DNA of 64,000 nucleotides from the NCBI GenBank assembly GCA_026418905.1, contig JAOAAK010000009.1:53238-117237 (forward strand), written 5' to 3'. The notes beneath the pieces were generated by a model. The model was not told the DNA's origin. It made no database searches and saw only the letters and a list, made by a program, of their open reading frames with translations. Made by a program: the position numbers and the translations under genes. Source of the DNA: Bacteroidales bacterium. Its GTDB lineage: Bacteria; Bacteroidota; Bacteroidia; Bacteroidales; DTU049. This document shows, in pieces, positions 8,533 through 17,237 of the stretch. Position 1 is the first letter of the stretch; every line of letters starts with the position of its first letter.

Positions 8533-11500
8533 ATAGGAGCTTTTTTATTGTATTTTTTGGCATTCATTGTTTAATATTTTTTGCTCAAAGCTGGCAAGGG
8601 GGGATACCTATCATAAAAAATTATAGACCTGCTGACTACAAAGGTTATTCGCAAAACTGGTCTGTTATTCAAAACGACAATCGTATTTTAATGGTTGCCA
8701 ACGGTGATGGAGTGTTGATGTATGATGGTTTTACTTGGGAAAAAATTATTCTTCCTAATTACGCAACCCCTCTGCGTTTTTTAAAAGGCAAGAATGGGAT
8801 TATTTGGGTAAGTGGCTTTTCCGAATTAGGCTATCTTTTCCCTAACATTAAAGAAGGTTACACGTATGTTTCTCTTAAACCATTGCTTCCTTCAGAACAT
8901 CGTGTTTTTTCTTTTATTAAGGAAATGGCAGTAACGTCTTCGGGGGTATATTTTAATACTAAAACTCATATTTTTCAATTTTCACTTAAAGGAGTCCATG
9001 TTATTTCTGTTCCATCTGGAATTCATTTATCTCAGTGGAACGATCAGGCTTTTTTGTTTTCTGAAGGCAACATATACGTATTAGATGATCACAAACTTAA
9101 CAGAATTGACAGTTCACGGTTGATTACTCGAGTGTTAGCTTCATCAGCCATCGCTTCTGATACTTTATTGTTATGGGATGAAACCAATGGTTTACTATGT
9201 GTTTCAAGTAGAAAAGAAAAAAACAATATTTCGCTTCATGTCACAAAAATACCAGTACCCATTGAACCTATTTTAAAAGAGAATAGCGTTTCTCATTTTA
9301 TCAAATTAAGTTTAGGGGGATATGCTTTTGCAACACTTAAAAAAGGAACATTTTTAATGGATCACCGGTTTAATCTTATCACACATCTATCGAGAGAAAC
9401 TGGTTTGATCAACGAGACTCATAACTATTTGTACGAAGATCCGAATCGGAATTTGTGGATTTCAATGGATTATGGTCTCGCAAAAATCAATTTAAATGCT
9501 CCACTTTTTCAGTTCAATTACAGTAAAGGAATACGCGGTAGTGTGCTGGATGTTACTAGAATTGGAAGTAAAATACTTGCGGGGACTTGGCAGGGATTAT
9601 TTATTCTCGATACAAAGTTGACTGATCATTATTTTCATCTTCACCCTCAGATATCTACTCAGGTCTGGAAATTTTTGCCCATAAAACTTTCCCATCATTT
9701 ATATCAGGTTATGATTACCTCTTCTGGGGTTTTCCTTTTGGATAGTTTACTGAATTTGAAAAAAATAGACGAAGGTAACTTTTTTCACCTTGCCACTTTG
9801 AAGAATCCTGACTTAATTGCAAGTGCGCAAAGAATGTCTATTTCTGTTTACCAGTATCAGAACAAAAGATGGTCTAAATGGACGATCTTCATAGGTGATA
9901 ACATCCGTTCCATGGTTGGATGGGAAAATCATTTATATGTTTCTACAATGAACAAAGGTATTTTTCATATTACTTTTTTTCAGGCTAAAGACCAATTGAT
10001 TTGGAAGAAAGATAGTTTAATACTTCCCCCCGAGGTGAGCAAAAATGAATTAAAAACTCTTTTTTTGTCAAGCAACAAAGTATTGCTTTCGACAAACAAT
10101 GGGCTTTATCATTTGCAAGGTTCTTTTATAGTGCCCTGGATCAGTACTCAAAATTCCCTCTATAAATTGTTTCCTACTTTTCGTGTATCTTACATTGCTC
10201 AAGGAAATGATTCTGTTTACTGGGTTCAGCTTGATTCAAAAGAATTAGGGAAAAAAATTTTATTGACATATCACCCACTTAGCAATTGGGTTTTAAGGAC
10301 TTTGAGCTTTTTTCCTCCTCTGGAAATTTACAATATTTACCTAGACGGAGACAGTCTCATTTGGTTTTCAACTGATGAAGGGGTGTTTTGTTATGACAGA
10401 CGGTTGGAATTTCTTTCCATCAAAAAACAAAAAGATGTCATTTCTAGTATTAGTGTTCAAATAGATGACAGTCTTCTTTATCATGGAATCAGTGATCAAG
10501 GAAATTGGATATATTTAGGAAATATATCATATTCTAAGAAACTTATTCGTTTTGTTTTTTCGTCATCAAATTATGAAGATGAGAGTCAAAATATTTTTAT
10601 ATGCAAACTCAATAATCATGATCATAACTGGCAAGTGCTCGAAAATCGAAATGTAAAAGAGTATAGTAATTTATCGCCTGGACATTATACGTTTCAGGTC
10701 AAAAGTATTTCTCCTTCTGGCACTGAAACAGATATTAAACTTGTTGAGTTTAGAGTTTTGTCTCCTTGGTATATGAGTTGGTGGGCAATTGTCTTTGGCA
10801 TCATGATTTTGTTTATTTTGTTAACCTCTATTGTTTTTTATTTAAACCGAAGACTTATACATGCGAAGATACGACTTGAAAAACAAGTCAGGGAGCGAAC
10901 TAAAGAAATTGAGCTGCGCAACAAGGAGTTGGAGCTAGAAAAGGAAAAATCCGATTTTTTACTTTACAACATTTTACCTGTTAAAGTTGCAGAGGAATTA
11001 AAAACACGCGGAAAATTCAAACCCATTAAGGTTTATCAAGCTTCTGTTCTTTTTACTGACTTTGTTAGATTTAGTGTACTAACTGAACAATATACTTCAG
11101 AGGAATTGGTAGAAAAGCTTGATTTAATTTTTTCACGTTTTGATGATATTTGCTCGCGCTACAATTTGGAAAAGGTAAAAACCATTGGCGATTCACATAT
11201 GAGTGTAGGAGGAATTCCAGTTTTTTCTCAAGTTCATGCCATTGATGCTGCATTGGCTGCTGTCGAAATGGTTGATTTTATTGAATATTTGCATGAAGTT
11301 GATGAAACTTTCAAACCATGGAAATTACGGATTGGTATTCATACCGGACATTTAATAGCAGGAGTTGTTGGAAAGAGAAAATTTGGTTTTGATGTATGGG
11401 GTTCAACGGTCAATATGGCAAGTCGTTTACAGGAATCGAGTGAACCAAATAAAATCAATATATCTCATGAAACTGCTCTTCAAATTGAAGAATTTTTTGA

Positions 11501-11669
11501 TTTGACCTATAGAGGAAAAATTGCCGTAAAACATCAGGGAGAAATTCACATGTATTTCATCGATGGCATCAAAGCAAAGTACAGTGTAGATGGTAAGGGT
11601 AAGAGACCTAATAAACTCTTTAGAGAAAAATATGTAAAATTATTACAAATACAATATTTAAATTTGTAG
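8529..11669 (+). CDS. Membrane-bound class III adenylate cyclase with extracytoplasmic propeller sensor
   Basis: This 1046-residue receptor cyclase begins with a signal sequence. A long extracytoplasmic region contains two-component-regulator-type propeller blades (GDGVLMYDG, NLWISMDYGLAKIN) and ends in a Y_Y_Y-like domain with SPGHYTFQVK. A single membrane helix lies at about 751-773, followed by a short coiled coil and a class III cyclase domain. Metal aspartates are D844 and D888. K884 and D955 are the adenine-specifying pair, so ATP is the likely substrate. N962 and R966 are the transition-state residues. The ATG at 8529 is chosen because it overlaps the upstream stop as ATGA and begins a signal peptide. 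An extracytoplasmic ligand, perhaps a glycan, presumably controls cAMP synthesis. Confidence 0.9.
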   Translation: MNRSFFIVFFGIHCLIFFAQSWQGGIPIIKNYRPADYKGYSQNWSVIQNDNRILMVANGDGVLMYDGFTWEKIILPNYATPLRFLKGKNGIIWVSGFSELGYLFPNIKEGYTYVSLKPLLPSEHRVFSFIKEMAVTSSGVYFNTKTHIFQFSLKGVHVISVPSGIHLSQWNDQAFLFSEGNIYVLDDHKLNRIDSSRLITRVLASSAIASDTLLLWDETNGLLCVSSRKEKNNISLHVTKIPVPIEPILKENSVSHFIKLSLGGYAFATLKKGTFLMDHRFNLITHLSRETGLINETHNYLYEDPNRNLWISMDYGLAKINLNAPLFQFNYSKGIRGSVLDVTRIGSKILAGTWQGLFILDTKLTDHYFHLHPQISTQVWKFLPIKLSHHLYQVMITSSGVFLLDSLLNLKKIDEGNFFHLATLKNPDLIASAQRMSISVYQYQNKRWSKWTIFIGDNIRSMVGWENHLYVSTMNKGIFHITFFQAKDQLIWKKDSLILPPEVSKNELKTLFLSSNKVLLSTNNGLYHLQGSFIVPWISTQNSLYKLFPTFRVSYIAQGNDSVYWVQLDSKELGKKILLTYHPLSNWVLRTLSFFPPLEIYNIYLDGDSLIWFSTDEGVFCYDRRLEFLSIKKQKDVISSISVQIDDSLLYHGISDQGNWIYLGNISYSKKLIRFVFSSSNYEDESQNIFICKLNNHDHNWQVLENRNVKEYSNLSPGHYTFQVKSISPSGTETDIKLVEFRVLSPWYMSWWAIVFGIMILFILLTSIVFYLNRRLIHAKIRLEKQVRERTKEIELRNKELELEKEKSDFLLYNILPVKVAEELKTRGKFKPIKVYQASVLFTDFVRFSVLTEQYTSEELVEKLDLIFSRFDDICSRYNLEKVKTIGDSHMSVGGIPVFSQVHAIDAALAAVEMVDFIEYLHEVDETFKPWKLRIGIHTGHLIAGVVGKRKFGFDVWGSTVNMASRLQESSEPNKINISHETALQIEEFFDLTYRGKIAVKHQGEIHMYFIDGIKAKYSVDGKGKRPNKLFREKYVKLLQIQYLNL

Positions 11670-11671
11670 CA

Positions 11672-12256
11672 ATGAAATTCGAAGAAGTAAAAAGGTACCT
11701 TTTAAACAAGCTCCATTATTGTTTAGCGCCAGATTTGTACTACCATGGTGTACAGCATACACTGAGCGTGATGGAAGCAGCTGAACTTTATGCTGAAAAT
11801 GAAGCAATATTTGGAAAAGAAAGAAGTATTTTGTTAACAGCGGCACTTTTTCACGATTCCGGCTACCTTGTGAGGTACGAAAACAACGAATCTATTTCAG
11901 TTGGCCTTTGTTGGACAGTTTTACCTGAATTTGGGTATAAAAATGAAGATATTCAATACATTGTAAAACTTATTGAGGCTACGTCAGTTCCTCAAAAACC
12001 TTTTGATAAGTTAAGCAAAATTTTATGTGATGCAGATCTCGATTACTTGGGTAGAGATGATTACTTCGAAATGAGTTGCAACTTACGCAAAGAGTGGGAT
12101 GCTTATGGAAAAAAATTAAGTCATGATGAATGGTTTAATGTGCAAATTAAGTTTTTGAGTTCTCATAAATATTTCACTCATACAGCTCACGTACTTAGAG
12201 AAGCTAAAAAGCTTAAGCACCTAAGAATGATTAAAGAATCATTAGTAACCATATAG
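11672..12256 (+). CDS. HD-domain phosphohydrolase paired with the cyclase
   Basis: This 194-residue HD-superfamily protein has H25 and H29 (HGVQHT), the H61-D62 doublet (FHDSGY) and D122 (CDADLDYLG), the usual metal ligands for phosphodiester or phosphomonoester hydrolysis. Where many relatives have HE after the HD helix, this protein has N-N-E at 71-73, so one possible metal ligand is changed. It starts 2 bases after the cyclase stop. The context suggests a cyclic-nucleotide phosphodiesterase or another enzyme that limits the cyclase signal. This is inference; the family also includes nucleotidases and pyrophosphohydrolases. Confidence 0.75.
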   Translation: MKFEEVKRYLLNKLHYCLAPDLYYHGVQHTLSVMEAAELYAENEAIFGKERSILLTAALFHDSGYLVRYENNESISVGLCWTVLPEFGYKNEDIQYIVKLIEATSVPQKPFDKLSKILCDADLDYLGRDDYFEMSCNLRKEWDAYGKKLSHDEWFNVQIKFLSSHKYFTHTAHVLREAKKLKHLRMIKESLVTI

Positions 12257-12582
12257 TTAAACTTTTTTATTAACTTCTTGCATCATATTGATTAGTTTGC
12301 TTATATTTAGTTTCGGTGACTTTTAAAAAACGCAAATAGCATAATTTTGCATGTAGTTTCATTCTCGATTTTATTTTACTAAATCTTCAACAGCGAAATA
12401 AGTATCAAGATATCACCAAGCAGCTTGAAAAGTTAGTTAAACTAAACACTCTAACCACTATTCAAATTATTGATTATGTCTTCGATTGTAAATTATTGTT
12501 TGTTTATTCCTTTTTTTTCTAGCCATCAGATCGATACTTCTCTTATGCTTTCTTACATGGATTTAATCTTATTCATTCATTG

Positions 12583-12635
12583 AATTAACTCAATGGAACA
12601 ATGGTTGAGTTAATTGGAACTAGGTTCTTTTTTTT
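12583..12635 (+). repeat. 11-bp inverted repeat followed by short hairpin and T8 tract
   Basis: AATTAACTCAA (12583-12593) and its exact reverse complement (12605-12615) flank an 11-base loop. A GAAC/GTTC mini-stem (12617-12627) then runs straight into eight T residues (12628-12635). The arrangement resembles an intrinsic terminator on the + strand, but the stems are AT-rich or very short. It could end a small RNA or be a protein-binding site. Confidence 0.5.
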
Positions 12636-12683
12636 GGAAAAAAGATCAACAAAGGCGTTTTAAAAAATAACATTTGTTTAATA

Positions 12684-12691
12684 TATATTTG
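12684..12691 (+). promoter_or_regulatory. Promoter-like TATATTTG box abutting miaB
   Basis: A perfect TAnnTTTG match ends 3 bases before the miaB ATG. If it is used, the transcript would be leaderless or start inside the gene. The -33 partner is not clear. Confidence 0.35.
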
Positions 12692-12694
12692 CAT

Positions 12695-14035
12695 ATGAAA
12701 AAGCGCGTTTATATTGAAACGTATGGTTGTCAGATGAACGTTTCAGACACTCAAGTTATTTACTCTATATTATCAAAGGAAGGATATGAATTTTGTCAAC
12801 AACCGGCTGATGCTGATCTAATTTTAATGAATACTTGTAGCATACGCGAGCATGCTGAAGAAAAGATCATTTCTCGAGCAAAAGAGCTGATTTCTTTGAA
12901 GAAAAAAAAGCCAGGATTAAAGATAGGGATTGTTGGATGTATGAGTACGTGGAATAAGCAAAAACTCTTTGATAAAATTCCCCAACTTGATCTCATAGCG
13001 GGACCTGATAGCTACCGAAATTTGCCTTTACTTCTGAAGCAGAGTTATAGTGGAGAAACTCATCTCATGGATATTCTTCTTTCAAATACTGAGACATACG
13101 AAGATATTTTGCCTTATTACCCTGAGAATTATGTGACTGCTTTTGTTTCGATCATGCGAGGATGTAACAATTTCTGTGCTTACTGTGTTGTACCTTTCAC
13201 AAGAGGAAGAGAACGATCTCGCCCCTTGCATTCGATTATGAATGAGGTTCACGATCTGATGGAGAAAGGCGTTAAAGAAATTACTTTTTTAGGGCAAAAC
13301 GTTAACTCATATAAATGGGATGATGGTTGTAGAAAATGGTTTTTCCCTGATTTATTGGATCACGTTGCTACTCACTTTCCATCACTACGGATTCGCTTTG
13401 CTACCAGTCACCCCAAAGATGTATCGCGAGAGCTTGTTGAAGTTATGGCTCAATACCCTAACATTGCACCTTCTATTCACTTGCCACTTCAATCTGGAAG
13501 TAATCGAATTCTTAGAAGGATGAACAGAAATTATACTTTGGAAGAATACAAAGAAAAAATACAATGGTTTTATGATACAATTCCTGGCATCACTGTGAGT
13601 ACGGATATCATTGCAGGTTTTTGTGGAGAGACAGAAGAAGATCATCAGAAAACCCTTGAGGCCATGAAAGATATTCATTTTTTCTATGCTTACATGTTCA
13701 AGTACAGTGAACGTCCAGGAACTCTCGCCGCTCAGAAATATGTTGATGATGTTGCTGATGATGTCAAAACTCGTCGCTTGCAAGAGATCATTCAACTTCA
13801 ACAACAGCTTTCCTATGAACATAACCTGCGCGACATTAATAAAACATTTGATGTATTAATTGAAGGACCTTCGCATAAAAATCCGAATGAATGGTTTGGT
13901 AGAACAGGTCAGAACAAAGTAGTCGTTTTCCCTTTTCAAGGTAAAAGGCCAGGTGACGTAGTTAAAGTAAAAGTTGTAGAAGTTACATCGGCGACGTTGA
14001 GAGGTATTCCATGGCCAGAAACTAATCTGATGTAA
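12695..14035 (+). CDS. miaB: tRNA-2-methylthio-N6-dimethylallyladenosine synthase
   Basis: This 446-residue radical SAM methylthiotransferase converts i6A37 to ms2i6A37 in tRNAs. The N-terminal MTTase domain supplies C12 (YGCQMN), C48 (TCSIRE) and C82 (VGCM) for the auxiliary cluster. The radical SAM motif is C157, C161 and C164 (GCNNFCAYC). A C-terminal TRAM-like segment ends the protein. The in-frame upstream TTG at 12674 is rejected because the family starts directly at KKRVYIETYG. It is followed after 21 bases by tgt, so two tRNA-modification genes stand together, with the lipopolysaccharide-export permease behind them. Confidence 0.96.
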   Translation: MKKRVYIETYGCQMNVSDTQVIYSILSKEGYEFCQQPADADLILMNTCSIREHAEEKIISRAKELISLKKKKPGLKIGIVGCMSTWNKQKLFDKIPQLDLIAGPDSYRNLPLLLKQSYSGETHLMDILLSNTETYEDILPYYPENYVTAFVSIMRGCNNFCAYCVVPFTRGRERSRPLHSIMNEVHDLMEKGVKEITFLGQNVNSYKWDDGCRKWFFPDLLDHVATHFPSLRIRFATSHPKDVSRELVEVMAQYPNIAPSIHLPLQSGSNRILRRMNRNYTLEEYKEKIQWFYDTIPGITVSTDIIAGFCGETEEDHQKTLEAMKDIHFFYAYMFKYSERPGTLAAQKYVDDVADDVKTRRLQEIIQLQQQLSYEHNLRDINKTFDVLIEGPSHKNPNEWFGRTGQNKVVVFPFQGKRPGDVVKVKVVEVTSATLRGIPWPETNLM

Positions 14036-14056
14036 TTTTACTACTTTTGTCTCGCG

Positions 14057-15184
14057 ATGTTTTCCTTTTTTATAGATGCAACCGATAATAAAGCCCGTGC
14101 AGGTGTCTTAACTACAGATCACGGCCGGGTAGAAACACCTATCTTCATGCCTGTAGGGACTTTGGGTAATGTTAAAGGAGTTTTGTTCAGTCAGTTGGAG
14201 CAAGATATCAAGGCTCAAATATTACTTTCAAATACTTATCATCTCTATTTAAGACCCGGTCTTGAGGTAATACGCTCTGTCGGTGGCTTACATAGGTTTA
14301 CTGGTTGGAATAATCCTATTTTAACTGATAGTGGTGGGTATCAAGTATATTCTTTAAGTAAAATTCGTAAGATTACTGAAGATGGTATCAAGTTTTCATC
14401 TCATATTGATGGATCGTTACATTTTTTTTCGCCCGAGAAGGTTATCGAAATACAACGAGTTTTGGGTTCTGACATTATGATGGTACTGGATGAATGTCCG
14501 CCATATCCTTCCGACCGAAAATATATTGAAAAAAGTCTCAAGCTTACTCATTCGTGGCTTGATCGTTGCATAATATGTTTTAACCAAACTGAGTCGTTGT
14601 ATGGACATGAGCAGGTTTTGTTTCCCATCGTACAAGGTGGTACTTACGAAGATTTAAGAAAGCAATCAGCCGAATATGTTTCTCAGAAAGAGATGGCAGG
14701 TTATGCCATAGGAGGTTTAAGTGTTGGAGAACCCGAAAAGCTCATGTATGAAATGACGGAGCTTTCTTGTTCGGTTTTACCGAAGGATAAGCCTCGTTAC
14801 TTGATGGGAGTAGGCACGCCTGCAAATATTCTTCATGCCATTGCTCTCGGGGTAGATATGTTTGATTGCGTCATACCGACACGTAATGGAAGAAACGGAT
14901 GGTTATATACATGGAATGGCATTCTTCATATTCGAAACAAAAAATGGCAATTTGTTCATGAACCAATAGATCCATATAGTTCTCTTGAACTTGATCGTGT
15001 GACTTCGAAATCTTTTTTAAGGCATTTATTTGTAGCTGGTGAAATGCTCGGTCCGATTATTGCTACTATTCATAATCTTTCTTTTTTTATGGAATTAGTT
15101 AGAGAAGCTAGAAGACGTATCATGGAGGGTACATTTAGTCAGTGGTATGAAAAAGCTGCTCAACGCTGCATGCAGAAGTTGTGA
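14057..15184 (+). CDS. tgt: Queuine/preQ1 tRNA-ribosyltransferase
   Basis: This 375-residue TIM-barrel enzyme exchanges guanine-34 for a queuosine precursor in GUN-anticodon tRNAs. D91 (TDSGGYQV) and D270 (FDCVIPTRNGRNG) match the proton-acceptor and nucleophile aspartates. Unlike the well-studied enzymes, the C-terminal zinc site is missing: the CxCxxC segment is replaced at 306-313 by P-Y-S-S-L-E-L-D. Only a histidine further on (R-H at 322-323) remains. From memory, other Bacteroidota Tgt proteins also lack these cysteines, so this may be a lineage trait. A TACTTTTG box lies 7 bases before the ATG. The stop is 2 bases before the next start. Confidence 0.94.
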   Translation: MFSFFIDATDNKARAGVLTTDHGRVETPIFMPVGTLGNVKGVLFSQLEQDIKAQILLSNTYHLYLRPGLEVIRSVGGLHRFTGWNNPILTDSGGYQVYSLSKIRKITEDGIKFSSHIDGSLHFFSPEKVIEIQRVLGSDIMMVLDECPPYPSDRKYIEKSLKLTHSWLDRCIICFNQTESLYGHEQVLFPIVQGGTYEDLRKQSAEYVSQKEMAGYAIGGLSVGEPEKLMYEMTELSCSVLPKDKPRYLMGVGTPANILHAIALGVDMFDCVIPTRNGRNGWLYTWNGILHIRNKKWQFVHEPIDPYSSLELDRVTSKSFLRHLFVAGEMLGPIIATIHNLSFFMELVREARRRIMEGTFSQWYEKAAQRCMQKL

Positions 15185-15186
15185 TT

Positions 15187-16266
15187 ATGAAAAAATTTGA
15201 TTGGTATATTTTTCGACGCTTTTTCCTTTCTTTCGTTCTTGCAATCAGTTTATTGGTTTTAATTATAGTTTTATTTGATCTGTCTGAAAAGATCGACAGG
15301 TTTATTGAAAAAAAAGCACCTTTTTCTGAAATTTTATTGGTATATTATTTCAATTTCATACCTTACTTCGTAAATCTTTTTATTGCTTTATTTGTCTTTA
15401 TTACCGTAATTTTTGTTACGTCAAGAATGGCTATGCATGGAGAAACAGTTGCCATATTTACCAGTGGGGTAAGTTTTAATCGCTATCTACGTCCCTTTTT
15501 ATGTGTAGCTTTTCTACTTTTTGTTTTTTCACTTTATCTCCAAAACTTTGCCATTCCTCCCGCCAATAAAAAACGTTTTGATTTTGAATGGAAATATATT
15601 AAACGTAATAAACCTTTTGGTTCTTTTAATATTTACATGCAATTAAGTCAAAATACGTATTTTTCACTTGAAACCTATTCATTTTCAAGTAATATCGGAT
15701 ACATGTGTTACATTATACAGATGGATTTTGAAAAAGGATTGCATAGAATGGTTTTTGCTCAAACCATTAGTTATGACACATCTGATGGAAAATGGATACT
15801 GATGAATGGATATGAAAGAACAATCGGACCACGAGAGGAGAATATATATTCATTTGAAAAAAAAGATAGCGTTCTTCCACTTCATCCTCGGGAGCTTCAT
15901 AAGGACTTTGAAAACACGGATGTAATGAATTTTTTTCAACTTGAACATTTCATAGAAAGGCAAAGAGAAAGAGCTTCCGATCGAGTTCCAGCTTTACTTG
16001 TCGAGAAACATAGAAGGTTAGCATTTCCTTTTGCTACCATTATTTTAACAATACTTGGTGTCGCAATTGGTAGCAGAAGAGTTCGAGGAGGCACTGGTTT
16101 TCATATAGGTCTTGGCCTAGGATTAAGTTTTACTTATATTCTTTTCATGCAGATTTTTAGTTCCCTAGGGATTAGTGGCGATTTGCCACCATTGATAGCT
16201 ACATGGATGCCTAACATTATTTTTGCTATAGTTGCTTTGATAGCAGTCAGATTTGCACAGAAGTAA
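15187..16266 (+). CDS. LptF/LptG family lipopolysaccharide-export permease
   Basis: The 359-residue protein belongs to the YjgP/YjgQ family. Three membrane helices lie in the first 120 residues, a periplasmic beta-jellyroll region follows, and three helices close the C-terminus (with GVAIGSRRVRGGTGFHIGLG). It is an inner-membrane subunit of the ABC complex that moves lipopolysaccharide toward the outer membrane. LptF and LptG cannot be told apart here, and no LptB is nearby. The ATG at 15187 is chosen over a GTG two codons upstream that overlaps the tgt stop. It is likely co-transcribed with miaB and tgt, and it ends 2 bases from the convergent esterase gene. Confidence 0.9.
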   Translation: MKKFDWYIFRRFFLSFVLAISLLVLIIVLFDLSEKIDRFIEKKAPFSEILLVYYFNFIPYFVNLFIALFVFITVIFVTSRMAMHGETVAIFTSGVSFNRYLRPFLCVAFLLFVFSLYLQNFAIPPANKKRFDFEWKYIKRNKPFGSFNIYMQLSQNTYFSLETYSFSSNIGYMCYIIQMDFEKGLHRMVFAQTISYDTSDGKWILMNGYERTIGPREENIYSFEKKDSVLPLHPRELHKDFENTDVMNFFQLEHFIERQRERASDRVPALLVEKHRRLAFPFATIILTILGVAIGSRRVRGGTGFHIGLGLGLSFTYILFMQIFSSLGISGDLPPLIATWMPNIIFAIVALIAVRFAQK

Positions 16267-16268
16267 AA

Positions 16269-17192
16269 TTATTTTATGCTTGCACTGGCGGTATTTTTGC
16301 TTACCTGAGTAAGAATGAAATTTGTCAAGTATGGGGTTTCATTTTCCCAAAAATGGTAGTTGTGTTTTTCACCTTTGACAAAGCGATATTGGATGTTGCA
16401 GCCATAATGAAGTAGTATGCGCACTAGGGTATCTGATTGCACAACAGAAACAACAGGATCATCCATTCCGTGAGCTACATAAAGAGGAGGGAGAAAACAA
16501 TCCTTGTAATAACTCATTTTTCTTATGAATTCCCGTAAGAGATTGTCTTTACCTTCCCAACGATTGGGAAAATGTTCATAATTGCCATAATGATAGATCA
16601 TTAAATTGTCGTTTGGATTGAGGGTTTGGTCATAATCACCCGACAAAAGACCTACACCTGAAAAGAGAAAGGGTTCTTCAAGCAAAAGAGCAAAAGCTCC
16701 ACGTGCACCGGTAGAAAGACCAATAATAAAATTATTGTCTCCTTTTTTAAATAAATTGATAGTATCCTGTAAATATGGAATCACTGTATCCTTAAGCCAA
16801 CTTAACAGAGGTTGATGCTTGAAAACAGGAAGTGTTTCCTTGTAAGTAACCTTTGCATAGAGACTTTTACCCATGTCCGGTACTATTAAGATAAAGCCGG
16901 CATCAAGGAGTTTTTCGTCCAAAGAGGTTTCCTCAAACCATTGAAGGGGCGGAAGGTTCCAGCCATGTAGCAGTAAAACTTGTCCTTTCTTTACAAAATG
17001 TGAAGGGAAAAATATATAAATTTTTCTTGTGGTTTGTTTCCAAGAAATATTTAACGTGAGCTTATTAACATGAGATTTGAAGAATCGTGTATGCTGAAAC
17101 TCAATTCCTTTCAAACCTTCAAATGTACCCAACTTATGACAAGCTGAAAGCAACAAAATGACACTAAAAATTGGAAAAAACCTGAATTTCAT
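16269..17192 (-). CDS. Lipoprotein alpha/beta-hydrolase (esterase-like)
   Basis: The 307-residue protein starts with a lipoprotein signal ending LLLSAC, with C18 as the lipidation site. An alpha/beta-hydrolase domain follows: the oxyanion region LLHGWN, the nucleophile elbow GLSTGARG, an acidic residue in HGMDDPVV, and the histidine in GEKHNYHFW. It is probably an esterase or peptidase anchored in the envelope; the closest general type is the feruloyl/acyl esterase (Esterase D-like) fold. The ATG at 17192 is chosen because it starts the signal peptide; a longer frame to 17261 would overlap dnaE. It stands alone on this strand, divergent from dnaE with 45 bases between. Confidence 0.8.
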   Translation of the reverse strand: MKFRFFPIFSVILLLSACHKLGTFEGLKGIEFQHTRFFKSHVNKLTLNISWKQTTRKIYIFFPSHFVKKGQVLLLHGWNLPPLQWFEETSLDEKLLDAGFILIVPDMGKSLYAKVTYKETLPVFKHQPLLSWLKDTVIPYLQDTINLFKKGDNNFIIGLSTGARGAFALLLEEPFLFSGVGLLSGDYDQTLNPNDNLMIYHYGNYEHFPNRWEGKDNLLREFIRKMSYYKDCFLPPLYVAHGMDDPVVSVVQSDTLVRILLHYGCNIQYRFVKGEKHNYHFWENETPYLTNFILTQVSKNTASASIK

Positions 17193-17237
17193 AAAGCATG
17201 TTTCAATAAAAACAAAGTTATTAATTTTAGAACAAAA

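Larger units (their letters stand above)
12257..12694 (+). other. 438-base gene-free interval upstream of miaB
   Basis: It holds no convincing protein gene. Visible elements are a TAATTTTG box at 12342-12349, a stretch open from 12340 to 12522 with protein-like composition (such as KQLEKLVKLN) but no plausible start, an 11-bp inverted repeat with a following T8 at 12583-12635, and a TATATTTG box just before miaB. It may be a decayed gene, a small RNA gene or a long regulatory region. Confidence 0.5.

Noticed and set aside
13385..13822. 145-codon open frame on the minus strand inside miaB
   Set aside because: It lies wholly opposite a well-conserved radical SAM gene and its composition is that of an antisense shadow (many Ile/Phe/Asn, no recognisable motif).
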